The translations under genes were made by a program, and so were the position numbers. Shown piece by piece: positions 22,923-30,891 of a DNA stretch of 34,761 nt. The DNA is taken from positions 1 to 34,761 of the forward strand of contig DASYSE010000015.1 of the NCBI GenBank assembly GCA_036003705.1, written 5' to 3'. Within the stretch, counting starts at the first letter, position 1. Each line of letters begins with the position of its first letter. The notes below the pieces were generated by a model. That model ran no database searches, was not told the origin of the DNA, and was given only the letters and a program-made list of their open reading frames with translations. Origin of the DNA: CALGFH01 sp036003705 (GTDB lineage Bacteria; Actinomycetota; CALGFH01).

Positions 22923-23660
22923 ATGACCGGGATCGACTACCTCCAGGCCGTTCGTTCCGACGGCGGTGCCTTGGCGGCCGCGGCCAGGCGCGGGCTCGAC
23001 CCGCCGGTACCGGCATGTGCCGGATGGACGGTGGCCGACGTGGTCCTCCACACGGGCATGGTCCACCGGCACAAGCTGGAGATCGTGCGCGGCCGCCTGG
23101 CCGAGCCGCCCAGCCCCTGGCCGCCGCCCGCCCCCGAACGGGCGGGACTGCTCGGGTGGTACCAGCAGGGGCTGGAGGAGCTGCTCACGGTGCTCGACGA
23201 CGCCGACCCCGGGACCCGGGTGTGGACCTTCCATCCCCCCGACCAGACGGTGGCGTTCTGGCGCCGGCGGATGGCCCACGAGACGGCCGTGCACCGGGTC
23301 GACGCCGAGAGCGGCCACGGCGACCCCGGGCCGGTGCCGGCCGCGCTGGCCGCCGACGGGGTGGACGAGCTGCTCGAGGTGTTCCTCGCCCCTCACGCGG
23401 AGGGGGAAGCGGTCGGCGGGCGCGGCGAGTCGCTGCACCTGCATGCCACCGACACCGAGGGCGAGTGGCGGGTGCGGTTGCTGCCCGCGGGGGTCGAGAT
23501 CGAACGGGGTCACGCCAAGGGCGATGCCGCCGCCACGGGCACCGCCTCCGACCTGCTGCTGTTCCTGTGGGGCAGGGCCCCGGCCGACCGGCTGGAGACC
23601 TTCGGCGACCCGGCCCTGCTGCCGAGGGTCAGGCAGCTGGCCGCCGTGGCCACCCAGTAG
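22923..23660 (+). CDS. Maleylpyruvate isomerase family mycothiol-dependent enzyme
   Basis: The 245-residue product has the DinB-like four-helix N-terminal domain with GWTVADVVLHTGMVHRHKLEIV (first metal-binding His), a middle helix and the MAHETAVHRVDAE motif providing further His ligands, followed by the C-terminal MDMPI-type domain ending LLLFLWGRAPADRLE. Such actinobacterial enzymes use mycothiol as thiol cofactor, though most members have unknown substrates. This implies mycothiol in the host. ATG 22923 follows the zinc-finger gene by 40 bp; a TCTGGCAGACT stretch before it could be a weak promoter. It is two bases upstream of the nitroreductase gene, suggesting one transcript. Confidence 0.85.
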   Translation: MTGIDYLQAVRSDGGALAAAARRGLDPPVPACAGWTVADVVLHTGMVHRHKLEIVRGRLAEPPSPWPPPAPERAGLLGWYQQGLEELLTVLDDADPGTRVWTFHPPDQTVAFWRRRMAHETAVHRVDAESGHGDPGPVPAALAADGVDELLEVFLAPHAEGEAVGGRGESLHLHATDTEGEWRVRLLPAGVEIERGHAKGDAAATGTASDLLLFLWGRAPADRLETFGDPALLPRVRQLAAVATQ

Positions 23661-23662
23661 GC

Positions 23663-24256
23663 GTGGAGCTCAGCGAGGTCCTGGCCCGCCGGCGCATGGT
23701 GCGCCGGTTCGACCCCCGCCCGCTCCCCGAAGAGGTGCTCGACCGCATCCTGGGCAGCGCCACCCGGGCTCCGTCGGCCGGCTTCAGCCAGGGGCTCGAC
23801 CTGGTGGTCCTGGAAGGCACCCAAGCGATCCGTGAGTTCTGGCTGGCCACCGCCGACCCGCGCTTCGAGGAGCCCTACAGCACCGCCGAGCCGCCCGTGA
23901 TCGTGCTGGTCCTCTCCGACAAGCAGGCCTACCTGGACCGCTACGGCGCGCCCGACAAGGCCGGGCTCGGCATGGAGGTCGAGGCTGGCTGGCCCGTCCC
24001 CTACTGGGACCTGGACGCGGCCATGGCGGCCATGCTGCTGTTGCTGACCGCCGTCGACGAAGGCGTCGGCGCCTGGTTCTTCGGCGTCTTCCACGGCGCC
24101 GAGTCGCTGCTTGCCGGCCTCGGCGTCCCCAAGGGCCGGCGCCTGATCGGGGCCGTCGCCCTCGGCTACCCGGCGGCCGACGACCGCCCCTCCGGCTCCT
24201 CCCGCACCCGGGCGCGGCGCCCCCTCGATCAGGTCGTCCACCGCGGCCGCTGGTAG
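23663..24256 (+). CDS. Nitroreductase family protein
   Basis: The 197-residue product starts VELSEVLARRRMVRRFDPRPLPEEVL, the conserved FMN-binding N-terminus of nitroreductases, followed by ATRAPSAGFSQG and, near the end, FHGAESLLAGLGVPKGRRLIGAVALGYP. Members reduce nitro compounds, quinones or flavins with NAD(P)H. GTG 23663 lies two bases after the previous stop and gives the canonical start; no strong ribosome site is visible, so translation may depend on the upstream gene. The extreme C-terminus (RTRARRPLDQVVHRGRW) is followed immediately by EAL-like sequence in another frame. The physiological substrate is unknown. Confidence 0.85.
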   Translation: MELSEVLARRRMVRRFDPRPLPEEVLDRILGSATRAPSAGFSQGLDLVVLEGTQAIREFWLATADPRFEEPYSTAEPPVIVLVLSDKQAYLDRYGAPDKAGLGMEVEAGWPVPYWDLDAAMAAMLLLLTAVDEGVGAWFFGVFHGAESLLAGLGVPKGRRLIGAVALGYPAADDRPSGSSRTRARRPLDQVVHRGRW

Positions 24257-24378
24257 CCGTTGACGTCTCGCCGGCCGTCGCCTGTCCCGACGACCTGCGG
24301 CCGGTGGTGGACGCGGCCGAACGCCGGCCCCGCGTGGTCATGGAGGTCACCGAGCGCGCGGCTGCCCGCGACCCGGGC
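24241..24378 (+). pseudogene. Remnant of an EAL-type cyclic-di-GMP phosphodiesterase domain
   Basis: In one frame this stretch reads PRPLVAVDVSPAVACPDD, then LRPVVDAAERRPRVVMEVTE RA split across about 46 codons. The spacing of VDVSPA and VVMEVTE matches the consecutive strands (NVSPAT... LEVTEH) of EAL domains. There is no start codon or remainder of the domain, and the 5' end overlaps the nitroreductase stop. It lies in the otherwise empty 209 bp before the aminotransferase and is in frame with it. I read it as a decayed fragment; chance similarity in GC-rich DNA is possible. Confidence 0.4.
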
Positions 24379-24465
24379 CGGGCTGCCTGGCGCGGCCGAA
24401 CCGTACCCGGCCGGCGGCTTGGCGGATACTTCCCGATGGTGGATGGCCGTCTCGGAGGAAGCTAC

Positions 24466-25659
24466 ATGCCGGCAACAGGCAGCAGCACCACGGCAGGGGC
24501 GGCGGCGCGGCCCCTGCCCGTGCAGCGGGGGCTGTTCGACATCCCCGACGACGTCGCCTACTTCAACTGCGCCAGCCTGGCGCCACAGCTGCGGGCGGCC
24601 GGCCAGGCGTCAGCGGCCGCCCTGCGCCGGCGCGCCCAGCCGTGGCTGATCCGCGGCGACGACTGGTTCACCGAGGTCGAGGAGCGCCGGTCGCTGTTCG
24701 CCCGGCTCGCCGGCGTCGACGCCGACGGCGTCGCCCTGGTGCCCGCCACCAGCTACGGTCTTGCGGTTGCCTCCGCCAACCTCGCCGCCAAGCCAGGTCA
24801 GCGGGTCCTCGTCCTGGCCGACGACTACCCCTCCAACTACTACACCTGGCAGGCCTTCGCGCGGCGCACCGGCGCAACCGTCGCCACCGTGAGCCGGCGC
24901 GACGGGCAGACCTGGGCCGAGGCCGTCCTGGATGCCCTGGACGAGCGGGCCGCGGTCGTTGCGGTGCTGGCGGCGCACTGGACCGACGGCGGATCGGTCG
25001 ACCTGGCCGCGGTCGGGTCGCGGGCCCGCGCGGTCGGGGCCGCCCTGGTGGTGGACGCCAGCCAGGCGCTGGGGGCGATGCCGCTGGACCTGGCCGCCAT
25101 CCAACCGGACTATCTGGTGACGGTGGGCTACAAATGGCTGCTCGGGCCGTTCGGCCTCGGCTACCTGTACGTGGCCGAGCAGCATCGCGACGGCGTCCCC
25201 CTGGAGGAGAACTGGATCTCCCGACTTGGCTCGGAGGACTTCGCCGGGCTGGTCGACTACCAGGACCGGTACCAGCCGGGCGCGCGCCGCTTCGACGTCG
25301 GGCAGCGCACCCACTTCGAGACCACCCCGCTGGCGATCGTCGCCCTGCGCCAGCTGCTGGACTGGGGCGTGCCCCGCATCGCCGCCACCCTGCGGCAGGT
25401 CACCGGCCGCATCGAGGAGCAGGTCGTCGCCATCGGCCTGGCCCTGACCTCGCCGGATCGTGGGCCGCACATGCTCGGCATCAGCCTGCCCGACCAGGCC
25501 AGGCAACGGGTGTCGGCGGCGCTCACCGATGCGGGGGTCTTCGCCGGTGTCCGAGGGTCGTCCCTGCGGGTGTCGCCGCATCTGTGGACCACCGAGGAGG
25601 ACATCGACCGGCTGGTCGGCGCCCTGGCCAAGGCGACCAATGGGATGATGCGCCGGTGA
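24466..25659 (+). CDS. Class V aminotransferase (PLP-dependent, cysteine-desulfurase-like fold)
   Basis: The 397-residue product is a fold-type I PLP enzyme. It has VAYFNCASLAPQL at the start, ATSYGLAVASANL for the cofactor phosphate region, AHWTDGGSVDL, VVDASQALGAMPLDL with the PLP-ring Asp, and the Schiff-base lysine in VGYKWLLGPFG (Lys223). RRFDVGQRTHFE follows, as in kynureninase/isopenicillin-epimerase-like members. The reaction cannot be set from motifs; selenocysteine lyase, epimerase and desulfurase types share them. ATG 24466 has GGAGGAA six bases upstream, a strong site, although the frame is open for 54 more codons containing the EAL-like remnant. Its stop overlaps the ParA start (GTGA), so the two are co-translated. 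Confidence 0.85.
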   Translation: MPATGSSTTAGAAARPLPVQRGLFDIPDDVAYFNCASLAPQLRAAGQASAAALRRRAQPWLIRGDDWFTEVEERRSLFARLAGVDADGVALVPATSYGLAVASANLAAKPGQRVLVLADDYPSNYYTWQAFARRTGATVATVSRRDGQTWAEAVLDALDERAAVVAVLAAHWTDGGSVDLAAVGSRARAVGAALVVDASQALGAMPLDLAAIQPDYLVTVGYKWLLGPFGLGYLYVAEQHRDGVPLEENWISRLGSEDFAGLVDYQDRYQPGARRFDVGQRTHFETTPLAIVALRQLLDWGVPRIAATLRQVTGRIEEQVVAIGLALTSPDRGPHMLGISLPDQARQRVSAALTDAGVFAGVRGSSLRVSPHLWTTEEDIDRLVGALAKATNGMMRR

Positions 25660-26402
25660 AGGCGCTGGCGACCTACAACATCAAGGGTGGCGTGGGAAAG
25701 ACCACCGCCGCGGTCAACCTGGCCTGCCTCGCCGCCTGGGAAGGGCGCCGGACGCTGCTGTGGGACCTGGACCCGCAGGGGGCGGCCAGCTACCTGCTGC
25801 GGGTCCGCCCCCACGTCAAGGGCGGCGGCAAGGCCCTCATCCGCGGCAAGAAGACCCTCGACCAGGCAGCGAAGGCGACCGAGCTCAACAACCTCGACCT
25901 GGCCCCGGCCGACCTCACCTACCGCCACATGGACCTGGTCCTCGACGCCGCCAAGAAGCCGACCCAGCGGATCGCCCGGCTGCTCGCCACGGTCTCGGGC
26001 GACTACGACGTGGTCATCCTCGACTGCCCACCCGGCATGTCGCTGGTCTCCGAGAACGTGCTGCACGCGGTCGACGTCCTGCTGGTTCCCCTGATCCCGA
26101 CCACGCTGTCGGTCCGGACTCTGGAGCAGCTGACCGAGCTCGTCGCCGACCTCGACCACCCGCCGGCGCTGTTCCCGTTCTTCTCCATGGTCGACGGCCG
26201 CAAGCGCCTGCACCGCGAGGTCATCGACCGCCTCCGGGCCGAACGCGACGACGTCGCCGCCACCGTGATCCCAGCCCGCTCGCTGATCGAGCAGATGGCC
26301 GTCCGCCGCGCCCCCCTCCCGGTGTTCGCCCCTCACAGCCAGGTGACCGGCCGGTACGAGAAGCTCTGGGCCGAGGTCCTCCGGGCGGCCTTCAGCTCCT
26401 AA
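25656..26402 (+). CDS. ParA-family ATPase
   Basis: The 248-residue product has the deviant Walker A motif NIKGGVGKTT (signature Lys10 and Lys15), Walker A' LLWDLDPQGAAS and Walker B VVILDCPPGMSLVS. These deviant Walker ATPases move or place chromosomes, plasmids or protein complexes. There is no ParB gene next to it and no visible parS repeats, so it is an orphan, possibly positioning a membrane or storage structure. GTG 25656 overlaps the aminotransferase stop. The stop TAA at 26400-26402 is formed by the left edge of the palindromic element at 26400-26493. The C-terminus SQVTGRYEKLWAEVLRAAF looks complete, so the gene is probably functional. Confidence 0.9.
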   Translation: MKALATYNIKGGVGKTTAAVNLACLAAWEGRRTLLWDLDPQGAASYLLRVRPHVKGGGKALIRGKKTLDQAAKATELNNLDLAPADLTYRHMDLVLDAAKKPTQRIARLLATVSGDYDVVILDCPPGMSLVSENVLHAVDVLLVPLIPTTLSVRTLEQLTELVADLDHPPALFPFFSMVDGRKRLHREVIDRLRAERDDVAATVIPARSLIEQMAVRRAPLPVFAPHSQVTGRYEKLWAEVLRAAFSS

Positions 26403-26493
26403 AGCAGCAGCTCAGAAGTCCTGCACGTAGCTCAAGGCGGCGACCAGGAAGTACTCGCGGGGTTACGGCCAAGACTTCTGGTGACCTGCTTTA
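26400..26493. mobile_element. 94-bp MITE-like element at the parA stop codon
   Basis: The ends are inverted repeats of the form TAAAGCAG-N5-CAGAAGTC (left 26400-26420; right read from 26493 back to 26473), 16 of 21 bases matching, around a 52-bp centre. TA at 26400-26401 and 26492-26493 would be a TA target duplication, as for IS630/Tc1-mariner elements. Removing the element and one TA restores TCC-TAG, so the parA stop would be kept. On the minus strand the right part reads REYFLVAALSYVQDF then stop, perhaps the C-terminus of a parent transposase, or chance. It may also work as a terminator. Confidence 0.6.
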
Positions 26494-26659
26494 GCTGGCG
26501 GTGGCCGCTGGGGGATGGAGGGCCGGTAGCGTCGAGGCCAGGTGCGCGGCGCGCGGGATCCCGGCGGCGAAGGGCACGGCCAGGGTGCTCCGCGGCCCGC
26601 AGGCGCGGGGCGCCTGGCTCGCCGACGACCAATGGCGAGGTCAGGCCTCGGCTGACCGT

Positions 26660-27262
26660 TCAGCCGGACTTCACGCGGTAGATGAGATGGGTGACGCCGG
26701 TGCCCTCGATGACGCTCGGTCCCTCCAGGGCGACCGGCGCGTTCGACAGGTTGTCGAAGTACCGGATGCCCTCGCCGAGCAGGACTGGCACCAGATCGAT
26801 GCGCACCTCGTCGAGCAGCCCGGCGTTGAGGCACTGCTGGATGATGCTGGGCCCGGCCACGCCGACCCCCCCAGCTCCCGCGGTGGCCTTCGCCTGCTCC
26901 ACTGCGCTCTCGACCCCGTCGGTCACGAACGTGAACGGCAACGGCGCATCGTCGCGCGGCCAGCCCTCGGGGACGGAGTGGGTGACCACGAACACCGGCA
27001 CCCCGAACGGGTGCCCGTGCTCACCCCAGCGCCCGATGTCGAACAGCCGGCGCCCCGCGACGAGCGCACCGACCCTGTCGAACGACTCGCGCAGGTATCG
27101 CGCGCTCGCCGCCGACGTTCGGAAGGTCCACCGTTCAGGGTAGGCGGTCGGGACCTCGACCTCACCGTTCCCATACCAGTCGAACAGCGGCCCCACCTGA
27201 TCGGAGGGATCGGCGACGAAGCCGTCCAGCGACATCGACAGCTCCGCAATCACCGTCGCCAT
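26660..27262 (-). CDS. Dihydrofolate reductase family protein (RibD C-terminal-like)
   Basis: The 200-residue product begins ATVIAELSMSLDGFVADP, the conserved start of the RibD C-terminal/DHFR-like family, with GALVAGRRLFDIG, VFVVTHSVPEGW, VGVAGPSIIQQCLNAGLLDEVRIDLVPVLLGEGIRYF later. Such proteins are NADPH-dependent reductases of mostly unknown substrate, widely present as single-domain proteins in actinobacteria. ATG 27262 has GGAGG four or five bases upstream. The frame stays open far upstream, but that is a shadow of the next gene. The 166 bp between the upstream MITE-like element and its stop hold nothing I can call, and the 176 bp between its start and the next minus gene look non-coding. 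Confidence 0.85.
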   Translation of the reverse strand: MATVIAELSMSLDGFVADPSDQVGPLFDWYGNGEVEVPTAYPERWTFRTSAASARYLRESFDRVGALVAGRRLFDIGRWGEHGHPFGVPVFVVTHSVPEGWPRDDAPLPFTFVTDGVESAVEQAKATAGAGGVGVAGPSIIQQCLNAGLLDEVRIDLVPVLLGEGIRYFDNLSNAPVALEGPSVIEGTGVTHLIYRVKSG

Positions 27263-27438
27263 TGCGCCTCCGTTGGTCGAGGTCCTGCTCGCTTCCCGTC
27301 CTGGGTTCAGCATATGCGGCTGCCCATGGAACGGTGGTCGCGGGGAGAGCTCATCGGCCGCCCACCGCAGGCTCGGGCCCCAGCTCGTCGGCAACGACCT
27401 CGACCAGGGTGGGGGGTGGGCAGGCTGGCGAGCTCGGC

Positions 27439-28506
27439 TCAGCTCTGCAGCCTCTGGTCCGGCTCGAGGGCGCACGTCACGATCAGCGCGTTCTCGGCCA
27501 GGACCGCAAGCCAGTGGTTCATCCGCTCCGCGTTGGTGCGGTCCCGCCAATGCCCGAACAGGCCGGCGGCGTCGCCGAGCGGACGGCGGCCTTCCGCCTG
27601 GTGGATTTCGAGCGTGAGGGAAGCCCCCCCACCACCGGCATCCGCCGCGGCCCTGACGATCGCGGTCAGGCCGGCCGGGCCGTAGAGCGGGTCGAGCGAC
27701 CTCCGGCCCTGATAGTCGAACGGCACCGGCACCCGGGTGAGGAAGCTGAAATGGTCGGACAGGCCTGGAATGAGGGGATGTCCGTCGTGCAGGTGGATGT
27801 GGATCGGCTTCCCGACCCGGCCCAGCGACCGGGTCAGCTCGAGCACGGCGGGCAGGGCGGACGCCACCGCCGCCTGCACGTCGGCGGCCAGCTCGGGCAG
27901 GCGCGCGTCTCCCGGGTGCAAGGCGGCCAGATCCAACCCCGGATGCGCGCGCGAGAAGCTGTCCCTGGCCTGCGCGATGCCGACGTGGCCGACGTCGACG
28001 CAGGCGGCGACCTGCGTCACGTCGCGGAGGCGTTCGGCCACCTCGACGAACCAGTCGAGCTTCAGCCCGGCGGCGTACTCGAGAAACAGCACCGGGCCGT
28101 CCGGCCGCATGCCGAGCTTCCCGATCCCGGCGACCAGGTCGCCCGTCCGGGTGGCCATCTCGGCCTTGTCGTGGACGACCAGGCCGGCGACCCGACCGGC
28201 GAAGCGGGTGGCGAACGTCTGGACCACCGCCCGGCCTCGCTCGTCCAGCAGGTTGACCTGCCGGCCCAGGTGCACCACCGGCAGGTGCGGCTGGGACGGC
28301 GCGAAGCCGAGGATCCACTCGAGCTGCTCCGGAGTGTCGGCATAGACCTCCGCGGCGAGCCCGGCCTGGGCGAAGCGGAGACGGGCGAGCCGCAGCAGGG
28401 CGTCATCGCCGTCGACGCGGCGCTGGAACAGCGCGCGGAGCGGCGCGACGGCGGGCGGCCGTCGAACGGGAACTGGTTCAGCTGAGGCCGGGGATCGCGA
28501 AGACAT
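27439..28506 (-). CDS. Probable TIM-barrel protein (xylose-isomerase/AP-endonuclease-like)
   Basis: The 355-residue product shows alternating strand-helix units with acidic and His residues at strand ends: LPVVHLGRQV, VAGLVVHDKAEM, GPVLFLEYAAGL, VAACVDVGHVGIA, IHIHLHDGHPLIPGL and SLTLEIHQAEGR. The DVGH, HLHDGH and LEIH motifs are placed as metal ligands in xylose-isomerase-like TIM barrels. I do not know a specific function. ATG 28506 lies 29 bp inside the upstream gene's end with AAGGA about ten bases before; a later start would remove only disordered residues. It is probably co-transcribed with the propeller protein and the CotH-like kinase genes upstream. Confidence 0.55.
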   Translation of the reverse strand: MSSRSPASAEPVPVRRPPAVAPLRALFQRRVDGDDALLRLARLRFAQAGLAAEVYADTPEQLEWILGFAPSQPHLPVVHLGRQVNLLDERGRAVVQTFATRFAGRVAGLVVHDKAEMATRTGDLVAGIGKLGMRPDGPVLFLEYAAGLKLDWFVEVAERLRDVTQVAACVDVGHVGIAQARDSFSRAHPGLDLAALHPGDARLPELAADVQAAVASALPAVLELTRSLGRVGKPIHIHLHDGHPLIPGLSDHFSFLTRVPVPFDYQGRRSLDPLYGPAGLTAIVRAAADAGGGGASLTLEIHQAEGRRPLGDAAGLFGHWRDRTNAERMNHWLAVLAENALIVTCALEPDQRLQS

Positions 28507-29353
28507 GGATCGACTGGTCCTTGGCTCGGCACTGTTCGTCCTGGCTTTCCCGCTTCGCCCGGTCGGACACCACCACGACCCGGTCGGCAGTCACCCACGA
28601 GACCCCTTCGATGTTGCAGTAGACGGTCCGGCCCTCCAGGTCCGGAGGAAACGACCAGACGCCTCCGTCGTCGGCGAGCTCCCAGCCCGAGGGCTGCAGC
28701 CGGCCGACCCACAGCGCCGAGGACGCCTGCGACACCACGGCGACGCGGTCGCCGGCGACGGCCAGGCTGCTGTAGTCCTCGAACCACAGCGACGCCGGCA
28801 GCCGGATCGTGCCGGCGTGGTCCCAGTGGCGCCGGCCGCGGTCGAACACCTGGATCCTGCCGCCCCCGGGCCGCCGCCCCTCCTCGCCGTCCTTGCACCG
28901 GTTCCCCTCGCACAGGCCGAGCAGGTAGGTCCGGCCTCCCCTGCGGATGCAGGTCAACCCCTCGAGGCCCTTGTTCGGCCCGTCGAGCGGAAAGTCAAGC
29001 CAGGCGCTCTCCAAGTAGCCGAAGCCCTCGTCGTACTCCTGGACCTTCGCCATGAAGCCCCGCCCGCGAGGACGCGCCTCGATCAGCACGTAGAAGCGAC
29101 CGGCGGCCGCGTCATGGGCGATGTCCTCGAAGCCGGCACGGTCGCCGCGATCCTGCGGGATCAGGACGTTGTCGGCGGCTCCCCGCCTGAGCTCGACGCC
29201 GACGCGGCCGATGTCGGGCGAGTTGTCGAACACTGCGTAGAAGCAGCCGTCCCCGGCCAGGACGCCGCTGGCCTCGAGGCGCCGGTCCACCGCGCTTGCC
29301 AGCAGCGAGGCGATCTTCGCCTCCCGTACCAGGACCAGCTCCCGTTGCCCCAT
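28478..29353 (-). CDS. Beta-propeller-like protein of unknown function
   Basis: The 291-residue product has no signal peptide and shows repeated strand-rich blades: GCFYAVFDNSPDIGRV, RFYVLIEARPRGRGF, LEGLTCIRRGGRTYLLGLCEGN, YSSLAVAGDRVAVVSQ, VYCNIEGVSWVTADRVVVVSDRAK and IHVFAIPGL. The FEDIA, GLEGLT and IEGVSW positions recall phytase/SdiA-regulated-type propellers where acidic residues bind calcium. No catalytic site is certain. ATG 29353 has GGAGGAG eight bases upstream, better than the longer start at 29410. It overlaps the TIM-barrel gene by 29 bp and lies 59 bp downstream of the CotH-like kinase gene, so the three appear to be one unit. Confidence 0.6.
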   Translation of the reverse strand: MGQRELVLVREAKIASLLASAVDRRLEASGVLAGDGCFYAVFDNSPDIGRVGVELRRGAADNVLIPQDRGDRAGFEDIAHDAAAGRFYVLIEARPRGRGFMAKVQEYDEGFGYLESAWLDFPLDGPNKGLEGLTCIRRGGRTYLLGLCEGNRCKDGEEGRRPGGGRIQVFDRGRRHWDHAGTIRLPASLWFEDYSSLAVAGDRVAVVSQASSALWVGRLQPSGWELADDGGVWSFPPDLEGRTVYCNIEGVSWVTADRVVVVSDRAKRESQDEQCRAKDQSIHVFAIPGLS

Positions 29354-29412
29354 TGCCGACACTCCTCCAGATAGGCCGTCAGAAAGGCTGTCTGGCCGAA
29401 CCCGGTCCATGG

Positions 29413-30891
29413 CTACGGCAGCGGCTCCAGCGTGCCCGAGAACGTCGCGCCGCTGGTGCCGACCGGGTGGTCCCTGCGGAGCGCGGCCAGCTGCGTTCTG
29501 GCACTGTCGTGGCGCATGCGCACGTAGTGGACGATCCCCTCGGCCTTCTCGTCCCCGCGCCGCAGCTCCTGCTGCTCGCGGCCGCTGCGGTAGACCTCGT
29601 CGTTGGTGAACTGCCTGCCGGTGAATGGCTGCCGGTCGGGTGTGTCGGATTCAAGGTAGGCGGCCTGGGCGACGCGGTCCCAGAGCCCGCCAGCCCCGAT
29701 GGCGGCGGCGATCGCGGCTGGGTTGAAGTCGGTGTCGAGCAGGTGCTCCAGGTGGTCCAGGTAGTAGCGGAGGAAGTCGCGGTTGCGGAGGAGGTTCTGC
29801 ACCAGCGGTATCCGGGACGTCGCGCCGCCCGAATTCTTCCTGCCGTAGTTTCCCGTGTTGCTCGGCCAGTCGACGATGTCGGTGTACTGCCAGCGGGTGT
29901 CGAAGAAGTCGATGCCGAAGCTGTTGTCGTAGTCCCAGGGGATGAAGGTGAAGTAGGGCGTTGCGACGAAGCCCCGCTCGTCGCCACGCCGCCCGGAGTT
30001 GTAGAGGTAGTAGTTGGAGGGCGTGGCGAAGTAGTTGTCCCAGCTGCCGATCAGCAGGTTGACGCCGGCCCAGCGCAAGAACGCCCAGGCGTTCATGATG
30101 CCCTCCACCGACTCGCGGAACGCGGTGGAGTCGAACCGGCCGCCGCCCCCGGGGAGCCCGGCGCCGTCGATCGTCCGGACCAGCCGCGCCAAGTCGTCGT
30201 AGGTGTTGGCCGCCGGGTCGTCCTCGTTGGTCAGGAGCCGGTAGGTCTGGTCGCCGGGGTCGTCGGCGATGTACTGGCGGCCGTCGTCGCTGCCGTCGGC
30301 CCCGACTCGACGCTCGAGTGTCGCGCAGCCGAGCACTCCGCAGGCGGCCTTGTACAGGTTCCCCTCGTCGTTGTCGCCGAAGCGGTCCTTCAGGAACCGC
30401 CTGTCAACCTGCTCGACGACGGAGAACAGGCCCATGTACGTCGCGTTCAGCCCGAATTTCGCGTAGGTGTGCCGTGACGCCGGGACGCCCGCCGTGGCGA
30501 ACAGGCGCCAGGCCAGCGCCTCGCGCATCTGCGACGGGTCGTTGTACATGGCCTTGAGGTTGACCTTGGACATGCCGGCTAGGCGCTTCCCGCGGCCGTC
30601 TGGCTCGAGGTCGGCCTTCCACGAGCGCTTCGGCGCCCATCGCGTCCGGTTCCCGCTGTTGACCAGGGAGAACGTCGAGGTCTCGTAGAGGGCGCCAGCG
30701 TCGCCCTGCGGTGCGATGTGCCGCCCGTCTCCAGGGTCGGTCGGCCACAGCGCGAACCGGGCGTCGGCGGGGGCCGGGGTCTCCTCCAGCGGCTTGTCGG
30801 GCCGGACGGCCTCCGGCGGCCAGCCGGTGACGTGCAGCATGTACATGGATTGCTGGAAGAACTCGTCCTTGGTCATCGCCATCGCATCCAC
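29413..30891 (-). CDS. CotH kinase family protein
   Basis: CotH proteins are atypical kinases first known from Bacillus spore coats, where CotH phosphorylates coat proteins. This 492-residue product carries the family core: KRSWKADLEPDGRGKRLAG, MSKVNLKAMYNDPSQMREALAWRLFATAGVPA, YMGLFSVVEQVDRRFLKDRFG, then NLLIGSWDNYFATPSNYYLY and the metal-binding IPWDYDNSFGID. There is no signal peptide, so it is probably cytosolic or leaderless. Three clustered ATGs (30891, 30882, 30876) leave the exact start open. It heads a group with the propeller and TIM-barrel genes. No spore-coat gene is near; the phosphorylated target is unknown. Confidence 0.82.
   Translation of the reverse strand: MDAMAMTKDEFFQQSMYMLHVTGWPPEAVRPDKPLEETPAPADARFALWPTDPGDGRHIAPQGDAGALYETSTFSLVNSGNRTRWAPKRSWKADLEPDGRGKRLAGMSKVNLKAMYNDPSQMREALAWRLFATAGVPASRHTYAKFGLNATYMGLFSVVEQVDRRFLKDRFGDNDEGNLYKAACGVLGCATLERRVGADGSDDGRQYIADDPGDQTYRLLTNEDDPAANTYDDLARLVRTIDGAGLPGGGGRFDSTAFRESVEGIMNAWAFLRWAGVNLLIGSWDNYFATPSNYYLYNSGRRGDERGFVATPYFTFIPWDYDNSFGIDFFDTRWQYTDIVDWPSNTGNYGRKNSGGATSRIPLVQNLLRNRDFLRYYLDHLEHLLDTDFNPAAIAAAIGAGGLWDRVAQAAYLESDTPDRQPFTGRQFTNDEVYRSGREQQELRRGDEKAEGIVHYVRMRHDSARTQLAALRRDHPVGTSGATFSGTLEPLP

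Noticed and set aside
25656..26402. ParA as part of a plasmid partition or phage module
   Set aside because: No ParB, parS-like repeats, replication gene or integrase next to it, and it is coupled to an aminotransferase.
26421..26472. Transposase gene fragment encoding REYFLVAALSYVQDF inside the MITE-like element
   Set aside because: Too short to assign to a transposase family; mentioned as a possibility only.
27275..27405. Inverted repeat GGTCGAGGTC / GACCTCGACC upstream of the DHFR-like gene
   Set aside because: Arms are 111 bp apart with no duplication or element structure; GGTCGAGGTC-like words are frequent in this composition.
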